A stretch of 10,477 nucleotides of DNA, from NCBI GenBank assembly GCA_905198825.1, contig CAJKEF010000025.1, positions 1 through 10,477 of the forward strand, in the 5' to 3' direction. How positions within the stretch are numbered: position 1 is the first letter of the stretch; the number at the start of each line of letters is the position of its first letter. Both the position numbers and the translations under genes were made by a program. Positions 1-6,712 of this stretch are shown here, in pieces. Below the pieces are notes generated by a model. That model searched no databases and was not told the DNA's origin. It saw only the letters and a list, made by a program, of their open reading frames with translations. This DNA is from an uncultured Collinsella sp. Lineage in GTDB: Bacteria > Actinomycetota > Coriobacteriia > Coriobacteriales > Coriobacteriaceae.

Positions 1-19
1 ACAGAATCGAACGTCTGTT

Positions 20-1618
20 CTATTCCCACTCGATGGTCGCGGGCGGCTTGGACGTGATGTCGTAGCACACGCGGTTGGCGCCGGGAACCTCGGCCACGAT
101 GCGGCCGGAGATGCGGGCCAGCACGTCGTAGGGCAGCTTGGCCCAGTCGGCGGTCATGGCATCGCTGGACTCGACGGCGCGCAGGATGATCGGGCGCTGA
201 TAGGTGCGCTCGTCGCCCATAACGCCGACGGACTTAATGTCGGGCAGGACCGCGAAATACTGCCAGCAGCTGTGCTCGGAGTTGCGCTCGCCGGTCTGCT
301 CAAACAGACGCTGGTTGTAGGCGTCGAGCTCCTCGCGCACGATGGCGTCGGCGTTCTTGAGGATCTCGAGCTTCTCCTTGTCGACCGCGCCGATGATGCG
401 GATGGCCAGACCCGGGCCCGGGAAAGGCTGACGGAACACGATATGACCCGGCAGACCGAGCGCCAGACCAAGCGCGCGGACCTCGTCCTTAAAGAAGTGA
501 TCGAGCGGCTCAATGAGGTCGAAGTGCACGCCCTCGGGGAACGGGATCAGGTTGTGATGGCTCTTGATGGTGGCCGTCTTGCCGCCCGTCTTGCGAGCGC
601 CGGACTCGATGATGTCGGGGTAGATGGTGCCCTGAGCCAGGTACTTGACCGGCTTGCCATCAGTCTCGAGCTGCTGCGCCACGGCGAAGAACTCTTTCCA
701 GAACTGCGTGCCGATGATGCGGCGCTTCTCCTCGGGCTCGGTCACGCCGGCCAGAAGCTCGGCATAACGGTCCTCGGCGTGGACGTGGATAAAGTCGACG
801 TCAAACTGCTTGGTGAAGACCTCCTCAACCTGCTCGGGCTCGCCCTTGCGCAGCAGGCCGTGGTTGATGAACACGCAGGTCATCTGCTTGCCCACGGCGC
901 GAGCGCCCAGCGCAGCCACAACGGAGGAGTCGACGCCACCGGACAGGGCCAGAATCACGCGGTCGTCACCGACCTTCTCGCGGAACTCGGCCGTCATGGT
1001 CTCGACCAGGTTGTCCATGCTCCAGTTGGGCTCCAGGCCACAGATCTCAAACAGGAAGTTGCTCAGCAGCTGCTGACCGTACTCGGAGTGCTTGACCTCG
1101 GGGTGGAACTGCGTGGTGAAGATCTTGCGCTCGACGCACTCCATGGCGGCAACCGGACACACGTCGGTGCTGGCGGTAACGGTAAAGCCCTCGGGCACCT
1201 CGGACACGGCGTCGCGGTGGCTCATCCACACGGTTTGCTCCATGGGCGTGGAGTTAAAGAGCTTGGCGCCGGCAGTACGCGTAATAGTGGCACGGCCGTA
1301 CTCGCCCACCTCGGAGTGACCGACCTTGCCGCCGAGCGTCACGGCCGTGATCTGATGACCGTAGCAGAAGCCCAGGACGGGAAGGCCCAGGTCAAAGATG
1401 GCGGGGTCGATGGACGGAGCGTCCTCGGCATACACAGAAGCCGGGCCGCCGGAAAGGATGAGCGCAGAGGCGTTCATCTCGCGAATCTCATCGGCCGATA
1501 TGTCGCAGGGAACAATCTCGGAATACACGTTGAGGTCGCGGACGCGACGGGCAATGAGCTGACCGTACTGCGCACCAAAGTCGAGTACGAGGACCTTTGC
1601 GGAAGCCTTTTGATCCAT
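20..1618 (-). CDS. guaA: GMP synthase (glutamine-hydrolysing)
   Basis: GMP synthase converts XMP to GMP in the cytoplasm, using ATP and ammonia released from glutamine; it is the last step of de novo guanine nucleotide synthesis. The 532-residue product has the usual length (E. coli about 525). The N-terminal class I amidotransferase domain (about 7-195) has the nucleophile Cys85 in GFCYGHQ and the partners His172 and Glu174 in FHPEV. The ATP-pyrophosphatase domain follows with the P-loop SGGVDSS at 226-232, and the C-terminal dimerisation domain ends in TIEWE. I chose the ATG at 1618 because an AGAGGGGGAAACC ribosome site precedes it. An in-frame ATG at 1684 and the longer open frame to 1783 lack such a site and would add residues unlike the family. 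The gene is divergent from ansA and appears monocistronic here. Family assignment is secure. Confidence 0.98.
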   Translation of the reverse strand: MDQKASAKVLVLDFGAQYGQLIARRVRDLNVYSEIVPCDISADEIREMNASALILSGGPASVYAEDAPSIDPAIFDLGLPVLGFCYGHQITAVTLGGKVGHSEVGEYGRATITRTAGAKLFNSTPMEQTVWMSHRDAVSEVPEGFTVTASTDVCPVAAMECVERKIFTTQFHPEVKHSEYGQQLLSNFLFEICGLEPNWSMDNLVETMTAEFREKVGDDRVILALSGGVDSSVVAALGARAVGKQMTCVFINHGLLRKGEPEQVEEVFTKQFDVDFIHVHAEDRYAELLAGVTEPEEKRRIIGTQFWKEFFAVAQQLETDGKPVKYLAQGTIYPDIIESGARKTGGKTATIKSHHNLIPFPEGVHFDLIEPLDHFFKDEVRALGLALGLPGHIVFRQPFPGPGLAIRIIGAVDKEKLEILKNADAIVREELDAYNQRLFEQTGERNSEHSCWQYFAVLPDIKSVGVMGDERTYQRPIILRAVESSDAMTADWAKLPYDVLARISGRIVAEVPGANRVCYDITSKPPATIEWE

Positions 1619-1806
1619 GGTTTCCCCCTCTTGTTGGCGGGGAGCCGGTGCCCACCCGCGTGAATGAACGAAAATAACCTCCATAGTGTACACGTTATAT
1701 GGGGTTTCTCGTCCCTCGCAGCCATCAGCGCACGGCAAACGCACGACCAGGCTCCTATTTGACGGCAATTGAAGTGTTACCAAACGTTACGGATGATGTA
1801 ATACGT
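1619..1806 (-). promoter_or_regulatory. guaA upstream region with weak promoter candidate
   Basis: This is the guaA side of the guaA-ansA divergent gap. On the minus strand a TATAAC -10-like hexamer lies at 1699-1694, but no good -35 sits 16-18 bases upstream. It would give a leader of about 70 bases. The palindrome GTGTACAC (1686-1693) lies just downstream of that hexamer. I looked for the conserved core of a purine riboswitch, which would be logical for guaA, and did not see one. Confidence 0.25.
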
Positions 1807-1834
1807 TTGAACATTGGACGCCCTGTGCCACAAT
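1807..1834 (+). promoter_or_regulatory. Candidate ansA promoter (extended -10)
   Basis: TTGAAC (1807-1812), a 16-base spacer and CACAAT (1829-1834), with TGC directly before the -10, make an extended -10 promoter. Start of transcription would fall near 1841, leaving a leader of about 45 bases before the ansA ATG. Each hexamer matches consensus at four of six positions, so this is a prediction by eye. Confidence 0.4.
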
Positions 1835-1885
1835 ACTGCCGAACGACTCCGCCTCTGCGGCGGCAAATACGATAGGAATACCAGC

Positions 1886-2899
1886 ATGAAGCGCATCCTT
1901 CTCATCGCCACGGGCGGCACCATCGCATCGACCGAGGACGGCAACGGCCTCTCCCCCGCCCTGACCGGTGAGGAGCTCGCCCAGAGCGTTCCCGAGATCT
2001 CGGGCCTCTGCGAGCTCGACGTGGTGCAGCCCATGAACATCGACAGCACCAATATGCGCCCCAGTGACTGGATGCGTATCCGCGACGTCATCGTCGAGGG
2101 TTATGCCGACCACGACGGCTTCGTGATTCTGCACGGCACCGACACCATGAGCTACACCGCGGCGGCGCTTTCCTATCTGATTCAGGACAGCCCCAAGCCC
2201 ATCGTGCTCACCGGCTCGCAAAAGCCCATGGGCAACCCCTTTACCGATGCCAAGCTCAACCTGTACCAGAGCCTGCTCTATGCGCTCGACGAGCATTCAC
2301 ACGACGTCTCGATCGTGTTTGGCGGCGTCGCCATTGCCGGCACGCGCGCCCGCAAGCAGCGCACCATGAGCTTTAACGCGTTCATTAGTGTCAACTATCC
2401 GCCCATTGCCTACATCCGCAACGACCGCATTGTGCGCAACGGGCTTCACGGCACGCATCAGGGCGAAAACCCGGTGCGTTTCTACGACAGCATCGACCCG
2501 CGCGTGTTTGTCCTTAAGCTCACGCCCGGCGTGAACCCGGGTATCCTGGACGCCCTGGCCGATAGCTACGACGCCGTAATCCTTGAGACCTTTGGCATTG
2601 GCGGTATTCCCGAGTTCGGCGAGTCCGGCGAATCATTCCAGGAGGCGATTTTCCGCTGGGTCGATTCGGGCCGCACCGTCGTTATGACCACGCAGGTCCC
2701 CGAGGAGGGCCTTGACCTGGGTGTTTATGAGGTCGGCCGTGCCTACGCCGATCATCCGGGCATTCTGCGCGGCGACGACATGACCACCGAGACGCTCGTG
2801 GCCAAGACCATGTGGGCGCTCGGTCAGTCACGTGATGCGGCAGAGATTCAGCGCCTGTTCTACAGCCAAGTCAACCACGACCGTATCCCGATGGCGTAA
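1886..2899 (+). CDS. ansA: L-asparaginase, type I (cytoplasmic)
   Basis: The enzyme hydrolyses L-asparagine to aspartate and ammonia. The 337-residue product matches the cytoplasmic type I family in length (E. coli AnsA 338), and it has no signal peptide, unlike periplasmic type II enzymes. The first catalytic threonine is Thr12 in ATGGTIAS (8-15). The second is Thr85, followed by Asp86, in HGTDTM (83-88). The basic segment RARKQRTM and the NYPPIAY block further on are also typical of the family. The start chosen is the ATG at 1886, preceded by ATAGGAATACCAGC; the frame stays open upstream to a TTG at 1814, but that lies inside the likely promoter and would add 24 residues before the conserved first strand. 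It is divergent from guaA and convergent with the XRE gene, so it is probably transcribed alone. Confidence 0.96.
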   Translation: MKRILLIATGGTIASTEDGNGLSPALTGEELAQSVPEISGLCELDVVQPMNIDSTNMRPSDWMRIRDVIVEGYADHDGFVILHGTDTMSYTAAALSYLIQDSPKPIVLTGSQKPMGNPFTDAKLNLYQSLLYALDEHSHDVSIVFGGVAIAGTRARKQRTMSFNAFISVNYPPIAYIRNDRIVRNGLHGTHQGENPVRFYDSIDPRVFVLKLTPGVNPGILDALADSYDAVILETFGIGGIPEFGESGESFQEAIFRWVDSGRTVVMTTQVPEEGLDLGVYEVGRAYADHPGILRGDDMTTETLVAKTMWALGQSRDAAEIQRLFYSQVNHDRIPMA

Positions 2900-2912
2900 T
2901 TCAGTTGTCGAC

Positions 2913-2934
2913 GGGTATCCCCTATTCGATACCC
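2913..2934. terminator. Possible weak bidirectional terminator stem
   Basis: GGGTATC (2913-2919) and GATACCC (2928-2934) form a perfect 7-bp stem with an 8-base loop between the convergent ansA and XRE genes. It starts 13 bases after the ansA stop and overlaps the stop codon of the XRE gene (2922-2924). No T-run follows on either strand, so it is not a classical intrinsic terminator. Its position is the main support. Confidence 0.3.
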
Positions 2935-3140
2935 TCGAGAAGTTCTGACACCGTCATGCCGAGTGCGGGCGCGATCTTAAATAGAACCTTGAGCGTGAAA
3001 TTTGCCGTCCCATCTTCGATTCGGTCGAGGTAGGGTCGGCTGATTCCTGTCGCCACACAAAAATCAACCTTGGAGATACCAAGGTCTCTGCGTGTCTCTT
3101 CGACCCGCCTGCCAAGAATCTGTTTCGCACGTTCGTCCAT
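2922..3140 (-). CDS. XRE-family helix-turn-helix regulator
   Basis: This is a 72-residue protein that is essentially a single Cro/C1-type DNA-binding domain. The helix-turn-helix core lies at about 22-44 (ISKVDFCVATGISRPYLDRI), followed by the GTANFTLKVLFKIAPALGMTVSELL portion that completes the five-helix fold. There is no ligand, protease or kinase domain, so it is likely a simple dimeric repressor. The ATG at 3140 has only a poor ribosome site; the nearest alternative (ATG at 3169) is in another frame. It diverges from the 129-residue gene on the plus strand, and a perfect 24-bp palindrome lies 29 bases upstream of its start. Autoregulation through that palindrome is the natural inference. 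The codon choice looks less GC-biased than in the neighbouring housekeeping genes, as often seen for acquired genes. Function beyond DNA binding is unknown. Confidence 0.88.
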   Translation of the reverse strand: MDERAKQILGRRVEETRRDLGISKVDFCVATGISRPYLDRIEDGTANFTLKVLFKIAPALGMTVSELLEGIE

Positions 3141-3169
3141 GCAGCCGAGTTTGAAATGGAGCCGAACAT

Positions 3170-3193
3170 AAACGTAAACTATAGTTTACGTTT
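3170..3193. promoter_or_regulatory. Perfect 24-bp palindromic operator with divergent -10 boxes
   Basis: The half AAACGTAAACTA (3170-3181) is followed immediately by its exact reverse complement (3182-3193). The centre, ACTATAGT, supplies a TATAGT -10-like hexamer on both strands: 3180-3185 for the plus gene and 3183-3178 for the XRE gene. A dimer bound here would cover both promoters. No good -35 is seen on either side. The symmetry and the adjacent XRE gene make an operator the best reading; that the XRE protein binds it is inference. Confidence 0.75.
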
Positions 3194-3216
3194 TGCCGAA
3201 TACACAGGAGTTTTCT

Positions 3217-3606
3217 ATGTCGGGTTCTTCGGTCCGCACGTACCGAGCCACGCTTCGCACAAACAGCGCACCGCCCAAGCTCGTCGTCGTTGAAGCAGAA
3301 TGTCTTTCGCCCGATGAGCGCACAGCATTTGCATTGCTATCAAGTCGCGTCGCCGCCGTTTTGGTCCCTTGCCCGGCGCAAGGTGAACTTGCCATCCAAT
3401 GCCAAGCGCACAGCTGCTCGCTCAATCAGGCTGCCGTAATCGTAACCAGCCAACGCGGCCTGTCGCTCCTTTTGGAAGCTGGCATCGCGCTCGCCCTCCG
3501 CGGCGCCGGATACGAAAACGAGGCCGCCGCCGACATGGTCTTTAAACCACGATCGAGCGGCGGCCTCGCAGCAGCCATCGAATATGCTTGCAGGCTCGTT
3601 GCCTAA
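3217..3606 (+). CDS. Unrecognised 129-residue protein
   Basis: I do not recognise this family. The ATG at 3217 is chosen because ACAGGAG ends six bases before it; a TTG at 3193 in the same frame would lie inside the palindrome. The protein looks soluble and alpha/beta: strand-like stretches at about 22-28 (LVVVEAE), 46-51 (AAVLVP) and 73-77 (VIVTS), and a helical stretch at 81-97 rich in Leu and Ala. It has no clear signal peptide or membrane segment. It has five cysteines (29, 52, 62, 67, 125), and 62 and 67 are close enough for metal or disulphide chemistry, though no known motif is formed. It is transcribed away from the XRE regulator and shares the palindrome with it, so that regulator probably controls it. 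The clear ribosome site and operator argue for a real gene. Confidence 0.7.
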   Translation: MSGSSVRTYRATLRTNSAPPKLVVVEAECLSPDERTAFALLSSRVAAVLVPCPAQGELAIQCQAHSCSLNQAAVIVTSQRGLSLLLEAGIALALRGAGYENEAAADMVFKPRSSGGLAAAIEYACRLVA

Positions 3607-3615
3607 AGGCGCAAG

Positions 3616-3999
3616 CTAAAAGCCCAGGCCAAAGCCCATACCGGTAATCGCCGAATACATAAAGTAGACGTTGATTACGTTGAGGAACACACCCGTGATG
3701 CAACCGTTACGCAGGTAGCGCTCGCACACGATGCGCGCCATGGCGGCGGAGTCATCATTGTTCTTTGCCTGGCGTCCCGCCGTAAAGTACGTCGCCACGC
3801 TCAGCAGCAAGTTGAGCACCGGCAACGCCAGCAGCTCGTAACTCTTGCCCCAGCGCGTCGCCTCGCCGGCGGCATTAAACTTCGTTGCCACCTCGGGACC
3901 AATGTTGGGGATAACACACGCTGCGACCACCAGCGGAATCACCGCAAGTACGAGCAGCGCAATACCCATGTAGCCAGCTTTTTTGCCATATTTAAACAT
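3616..3999 (-). CDS. DUF1648-like small membrane protein
   Basis: This is a 127-residue integral membrane protein with three likely helices at about 8-30, 54-73 and 100-120. After the first helix the segment IPNIGPEVATKFNAAGEATR followed by WGKS (31-53) matches the pattern of DUF1648 proteins (proline-rich exit, then a phenylalanine-asparagine-x-x-glycine stretch ending in RWG). That domain also forms the N-terminal part of SdpI-type immunity proteins, but the SdpI C-terminal half is absent, so an immunity role is not supported. The function is unknown. The start lies 11 bases after the ychF stop, and its AAGGA ribosome site overlaps that stop, so it is probably co-transcribed and translationally coupled with ychF. 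It is convergent with the 129-residue gene, with only nine bases between them. Confidence 0.85.
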   Translation of the reverse strand: MFKYGKKAGYMGIALLVLAVIPLVVAACVIPNIGPEVATKFNAAGEATRWGKSYELLALPVLNLLLSVATYFTAGRQAKNNDDSAAMARIVCERYLRNGCITGVFLNVINVYFMYSAITGMGFGLGF

Positions 4000-4010
4000 A
4001 TGCGTCGTCC

Positions 4011-5087
4011 TTACACGTTAAAGCGGAAGTGCACGACGTCGCCATCGGCCATGACATAGTCCTTGCCCTCAATACGCAGCTTGCCGGCAGCCTTGGCGCC
4101 CTGCTCGCCACCGAGCTCGATGTAGTCGTCGTAGCCAATGACCTCGGCCTTAATAAAGCCGCGCTCAAAGTCGGTGTGGATGACACCGGCGGCCTGCGGG
4201 GCGGTCGCGCCCTGACGCACCGTCCAGGCCTTGACCTCCATCTCGCCAGCCGTAAAGAACGACTGCAGGCCGAGCAGCTTGTAGGCAGCCTGAGCGAGCA
4301 CGTCCAGACCGGGCTGCTCCAGGCCCAGGCTCTCCAGGTAGTCGGCGGCATCCTCGGGATCGAGCTCGGAAAGCTCGGCCTCGATCTTGGCGCAGATCGG
4401 CAGCGGCTTGACGCCATCAATGGGCGCCAGGTCCTCGTTGAGCATGTCCTCGTCTACGTTGGCCACATATAGGATGGGCTTCATGGTGAGCAAGAACAGG
4501 CCCTTGGCGGCGGCACGCTCCTCGTCGGTCATCTCCATGGATGCGGCGCGCTTGCCCTCGTTGAGCCAAGCGAGCAGGCGCTTGGCGACCTCGAACTTGG
4601 GCATGAGCTCCTTGTCGCGCTTGGCTTCCTTCTCGAGCTTGGGCAGCTGCTTCTCGAGCGTGCCCATGTCGGCCAGGATGAGCTCGGTCATGATGGTGTC
4701 GGCATCGCCGGCGGGATCGACGAACTCGCCCGTGCGACCCACCTCACGCATGACGTTGGGGTCCTTAAAGTAGCGCACGACCTCGCAGATAGCGTCGGTC
4801 TCGCGGATGTTTGCCAAGAACTGGTTGCCCAGGCCCTCGCCCTCGTTAGCGCCCTTCACCAGACCTGCGATGTCGACAAACTCGACCGTAGCCGGCACAA
4901 TGCGGCCGGGGTTGACGATGTCGGCGAGCTTTTGCAGGCGGCTATCGGGCACATCGACGATACCCACGTTGGGGTCGATCGTGGCAAACGGGTAGTTGGC
5001 GGCAAGGCCGGTCTTTTTGGTAAGCGCGGTGAACAGCGTCGACTTGCCCACGTTGGGCAGGCCCACGATACCGATGGAAAGGGACAC
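4011..5087 (-). CDS. ychF: Obg-family ATPase YchF (OLA1-type)
   Basis: YchF is a ribosome-associated P-loop NTPase of the TRAFAC class that prefers ATP over GTP and is linked to translation and stress responses. The 358-residue product fits the family (E. coli 363). The Walker A/G1 motif GLPNVGKST is at 9-17, followed by NYPFATIDPNVG (switch I) and VEFVDIAGLVKGANEGEGLGNQFL (G3). The G4 position reads NVDE in place of NKxD, the known basis of ATP preference, and a TGS domain ends the protein (FTAGEMEVKAWTVRQG onwards). The start is a GTG at 5087 with AAAAGGAG seven bases upstream, giving MSLSIGIVG as in homologues. An in-frame ATG at 5123 lies on top of the candidate promoter and has no ribosome site. 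It is followed closely by the DUF1648-like gene. Confidence 0.97.
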   Translation of the reverse strand: MSLSIGIVGLPNVGKSTLFTALTKKTGLAANYPFATIDPNVGIVDVPDSRLQKLADIVNPGRIVPATVEFVDIAGLVKGANEGEGLGNQFLANIRETDAICEVVRYFKDPNVMREVGRTGEFVDPAGDADTIMTELILADMGTLEKQLPKLEKEAKRDKELMPKFEVAKRLLAWLNEGKRAASMEMTDEERAAAKGLFLLTMKPILYVANVDEDMLNEDLAPIDGVKPLPICAKIEAELSELDPEDAADYLESLGLEQPGLDVLAQAAYKLLGLQSFFTAGEMEVKAWTVRQGATAPQAAGVIHTDFERGFIKAEVIGYDDYIELGGEQGAKAAGKLRIEGKDYVMADGDVVHFRFNV

Positions 5088-5124
5088 GACAGCTCCTTTT
5101 GGTACAGGTACTTCAAACTGCATA

Positions 5125-5154
5125 AGTATAGCGCCGCCGCAGCATCTGGGCGAA
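5125..5154 (-). promoter_or_regulatory. Candidate ychF promoter
   Basis: On the minus strand TATACT (5130-5125) is a good -10; TTCGCC (5154-5149) 18 bases upstream is a weak -35. Transcription would begin near 5118 and give a leader of about 30 bases with the AAAAGGAG site near its end. The -10 directly abuts one arm of the inverted repeat 5131-5174. Confidence 0.4.
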
Positions 5155-5174
5155 CCCGGACGCCACGGCGGCGC
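5131..5174. repeat. GC-rich inverted repeat between GH4 gene and ychF
   Basis: GCGCCGCCG (5131-5139) and CGGCGGCGC (5166-5174) are perfect 9-bp arms around a 26-base loop. The loop contains a mini-stem with a TTCG tetraloop when read on the minus strand (GGGTTCGCCC). In the GH4 gene transcript it would fold about 40 bases after the stop codon. It lacks a T-run, so it is at most an unusual terminator or a 3' end stabiliser. It also spans the spacer and -35 of the candidate ychF promoter. Confidence 0.6.
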
Positions 5175-5214
5175 AAATGAAGCAGAGATGAGTGAGAGTT
5201 CGAGACTGCAGTCC

Positions 5215-6558
5215 TTACTTAAGCTCGGGCCAGAAATCCTTGTTGGCCTCGATGAGCTCGTCCAGGATCTGCTTGGCAACGCTCGCCGAAGGAATGGTCT
5301 TGGAGAGCGTGAGTGCCTGCCAGAGCTTCTGGTAGCTGCCCTCGACCCAAGCCTGGACAACGAGCTTCTCGACGGAAACCTGCTGCTCCATGAGACCCTT
5401 CTGGAACTGCGGAATCGGGCCCTGGCAGATCTTCTCAAAGCCGTTGGAGCCGACGATGCAAGGCACCTCGACCATGGCCGTCGGGTCGAAGTTGGGCACA
5501 GCGCCATCGTTGGGGACGATCAGCAGGAAGCGCTCGAGCGTGTTCTCGGCCAGTGCGCAGGCAAGGTCGACGATGTAGTTGGCATGTACATCTGGCTCAA
5601 AGCCGCCGTCCTTGGCAGTACCCTTGGCGATGATGTCGCGGCAAGCGCCAAAGACCTTCTTCTCACGGCCGTCCATAACCTCATTGGCGCGAGTGTAGTT
5701 GGGGTCAGACGTCTCGACGACATAGTCCGGGTACAGGTAATACTTGAGGTAGGTATTGGGAATCGTCTCGGGATCGACAGCATAGACATCCTTGGCCTTG
5801 CCAAAGGTGTGAATCCAGCTCTCCTCGACATGCTGCTCCTTGCCGGCCTCGTGCTCGATGCCGTCCAGGTAGCCGTTCTTAGCCATGTGCTCCTTAATCT
5901 GCGGCATGAGGTCGTTGCCGTCCTTGTCGTAGATCTTGCTCCACCAACCAAAGTGGTTGAGGCCGTAGTAGCTATACTGCAGCTCGCGACGATCCTTGAT
6001 GCCGCACATACGGCTCATCTTATCCATGAGGTCGATCGGCATGTCGCAGATGTTGATGATGCGGCTGTTGGGGCGCAGCACGCGGCAAGCCTCGGCGACG
6101 ATGGCCGCGGGGTTGGAGTAGTTGAGCATCCAGGCGTTGGGGCTGTACTTCTCCATGTAGTCGAGGATCTCGATAACGCCGCCGATGGAGCGCATGCCGT
6201 AGGCGATACCGCCGGCACCGCAGGTCTCTTGGCCAACGCAGCCGTACTTGAGAGGAATCTTCTCGTCGAGCTCACGCATGGCGTACAGGCCGACGCGGAT
6301 GTGAGCAAGGACGAAGTCGGTCCCGGTGAATGCGGTCTCGGGGTCGGTGGTGTAGTTGAACTCAACCTCGGGGGCGTTCTCGTGGAAGTAGATCTCGCAG
6401 GCCTTGGCCACGGTCTCCTGGCGCTCGGCGTTGTTGTCGTAGAAGGTCACCTTGTTGACCGGGAAGCGGTCGCGCTCCTCAAGCAGCATCAGAGCGATAC
6501 CCGGGGTGAAGGTAGAGCCACCGCCGGCAATGGTCACGGCATAGTTTTTCTTGGACAT
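5215..6558 (-). CDS. glvA: 6-phospho-alpha-glucosidase, glycoside hydrolase family 4
   Basis: This cytoplasmic enzyme hydrolyses 6-phospho-alpha-glucosides (for example maltose 6-phosphate) to glucose 6-phosphate plus the aglycone. Family 4 enzymes use NAD+ and a divalent metal, usually Mn2+, in a redox-elimination mechanism. The 447-residue protein has an N-terminal Rossmann fold with AGGGSTFTPG (11-20). Expected substrate and metal ligands are present: Asn149 in NYSNPAA, Cys171, His202 in NHFGWW, and Arg290 in TRANEVMD. The signature CDMP at 171-174 marks the alpha-specific branch, whereas beta-specific relatives have a different motif; Asp172 is the likely acid and Tyr270 (NTYLKYY) the likely base. 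A strong GAGGAGGACATC site precedes the ATG. It lies 154 bases after the PTS gene on the same strand and should act on its product. Exact disaccharide substrate cannot be read from sequence. MalH, SimA or AglB are equivalent names in other genera. Confidence 0.95.
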   Translation of the reverse strand: MSKKNYAVTIAGGGSTFTPGIALMLLEERDRFPVNKVTFYDNNAERQETVAKACEIYFHENAPEVEFNYTTDPETAFTGTDFVLAHIRVGLYAMRELDEKIPLKYGCVGQETCGAGGIAYGMRSIGGVIEILDYMEKYSPNAWMLNYSNPAAIVAEACRVLRPNSRIINICDMPIDLMDKMSRMCGIKDRRELQYSYYGLNHFGWWSKIYDKDGNDLMPQIKEHMAKNGYLDGIEHEAGKEQHVEESWIHTFGKAKDVYAVDPETIPNTYLKYYLYPDYVVETSDPNYTRANEVMDGREKKVFGACRDIIAKGTAKDGGFEPDVHANYIVDLACALAENTLERFLLIVPNDGAVPNFDPTAMVEVPCIVGSNGFEKICQGPIPQFQKGLMEQQVSVEKLVVQAWVEGSYQKLWQALTLSKTIPSASVAKQILDELIEANKDFWPELK

Positions 6559-6654
6559 GATGTCCTCCTCATTCTGGCCGCTTGCTCAATCCATCCCCGT
6601 ACGCGGCCTGCACGGTTTGGAATTGTTACCTAGAAGTGGAGTTTTTATCTCTAG

Positions 6655-6694
6655 AATCGGCCTTGCGGTGCATACCGGCTCTGCAAGGCCGATT
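6655..6694 (-). repeat. 12-bp-stem hairpin between PTS gene and GH4 gene
   Basis: AATCGGCCTTGC (6655-6666) and GCAAGGCCGATT (6683-6694) are perfect 12-bp arms with a 16-base loop, starting about 18 bases after the PTS stop codon. No T-run follows in the direction of transcription (CTAGAGATAAAAAC follows), so it is not a standard terminator. It is more likely an mRNA processing or stability element, or a partial attenuator between the two genes. The remaining gap (6559-6654) holds the GH4 ribosome site and no clear promoter. Confidence 0.7.
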
Positions 6695-6712
6695 GTTTCG
6701 ATGGACGATGGT

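Noticed and set aside
272..1663. A 463-codon open frame on the plus strand opposite guaA
   Set aside because: It is a shadow of guaA produced by third-position GC bias, with no recognisable domain.
1814..1885. N-terminal extension of ansA from a TTG codon
   Set aside because: It adds residues not expected in the family, has no ribosome site and overlaps the likely promoter; the ATG at 1886 fits.
1619..1885. Purine riboswitch in front of guaA
   Set aside because: I looked for a conserved three-way-junction core and loop sequences on the minus strand and found none convincing.
2922..3606. Toxin-antitoxin pair formed by the XRE gene and the 129-residue gene
   Set aside because: The genes are divergent rather than in tandem, and the larger protein shows no HipA, RelE, HigB or other toxin motif.
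3616..3999. SdpI-type immunity protein
   Set aside because: Only the DUF1648-like half is present and there is no sdpC-like or sdpR-like gene beside it.
5088..5123. Upstream ATG (5123) for ychF
   Set aside because: It falls at the predicted transcription start and lacks a ribosome site; the GTG at 5087 has AAAAGGAG and gives the family N-terminus.
4996..6633. A 545-codon open frame on the plus strand opposite the GH4 gene and the start of ychF
   Set aside because: It mirrors two confidently identified genes, has a low-complexity Leu/Val/Ala/Asp composition and no ribosome site; long antisense frames are expected in GC-rich coding DNA.
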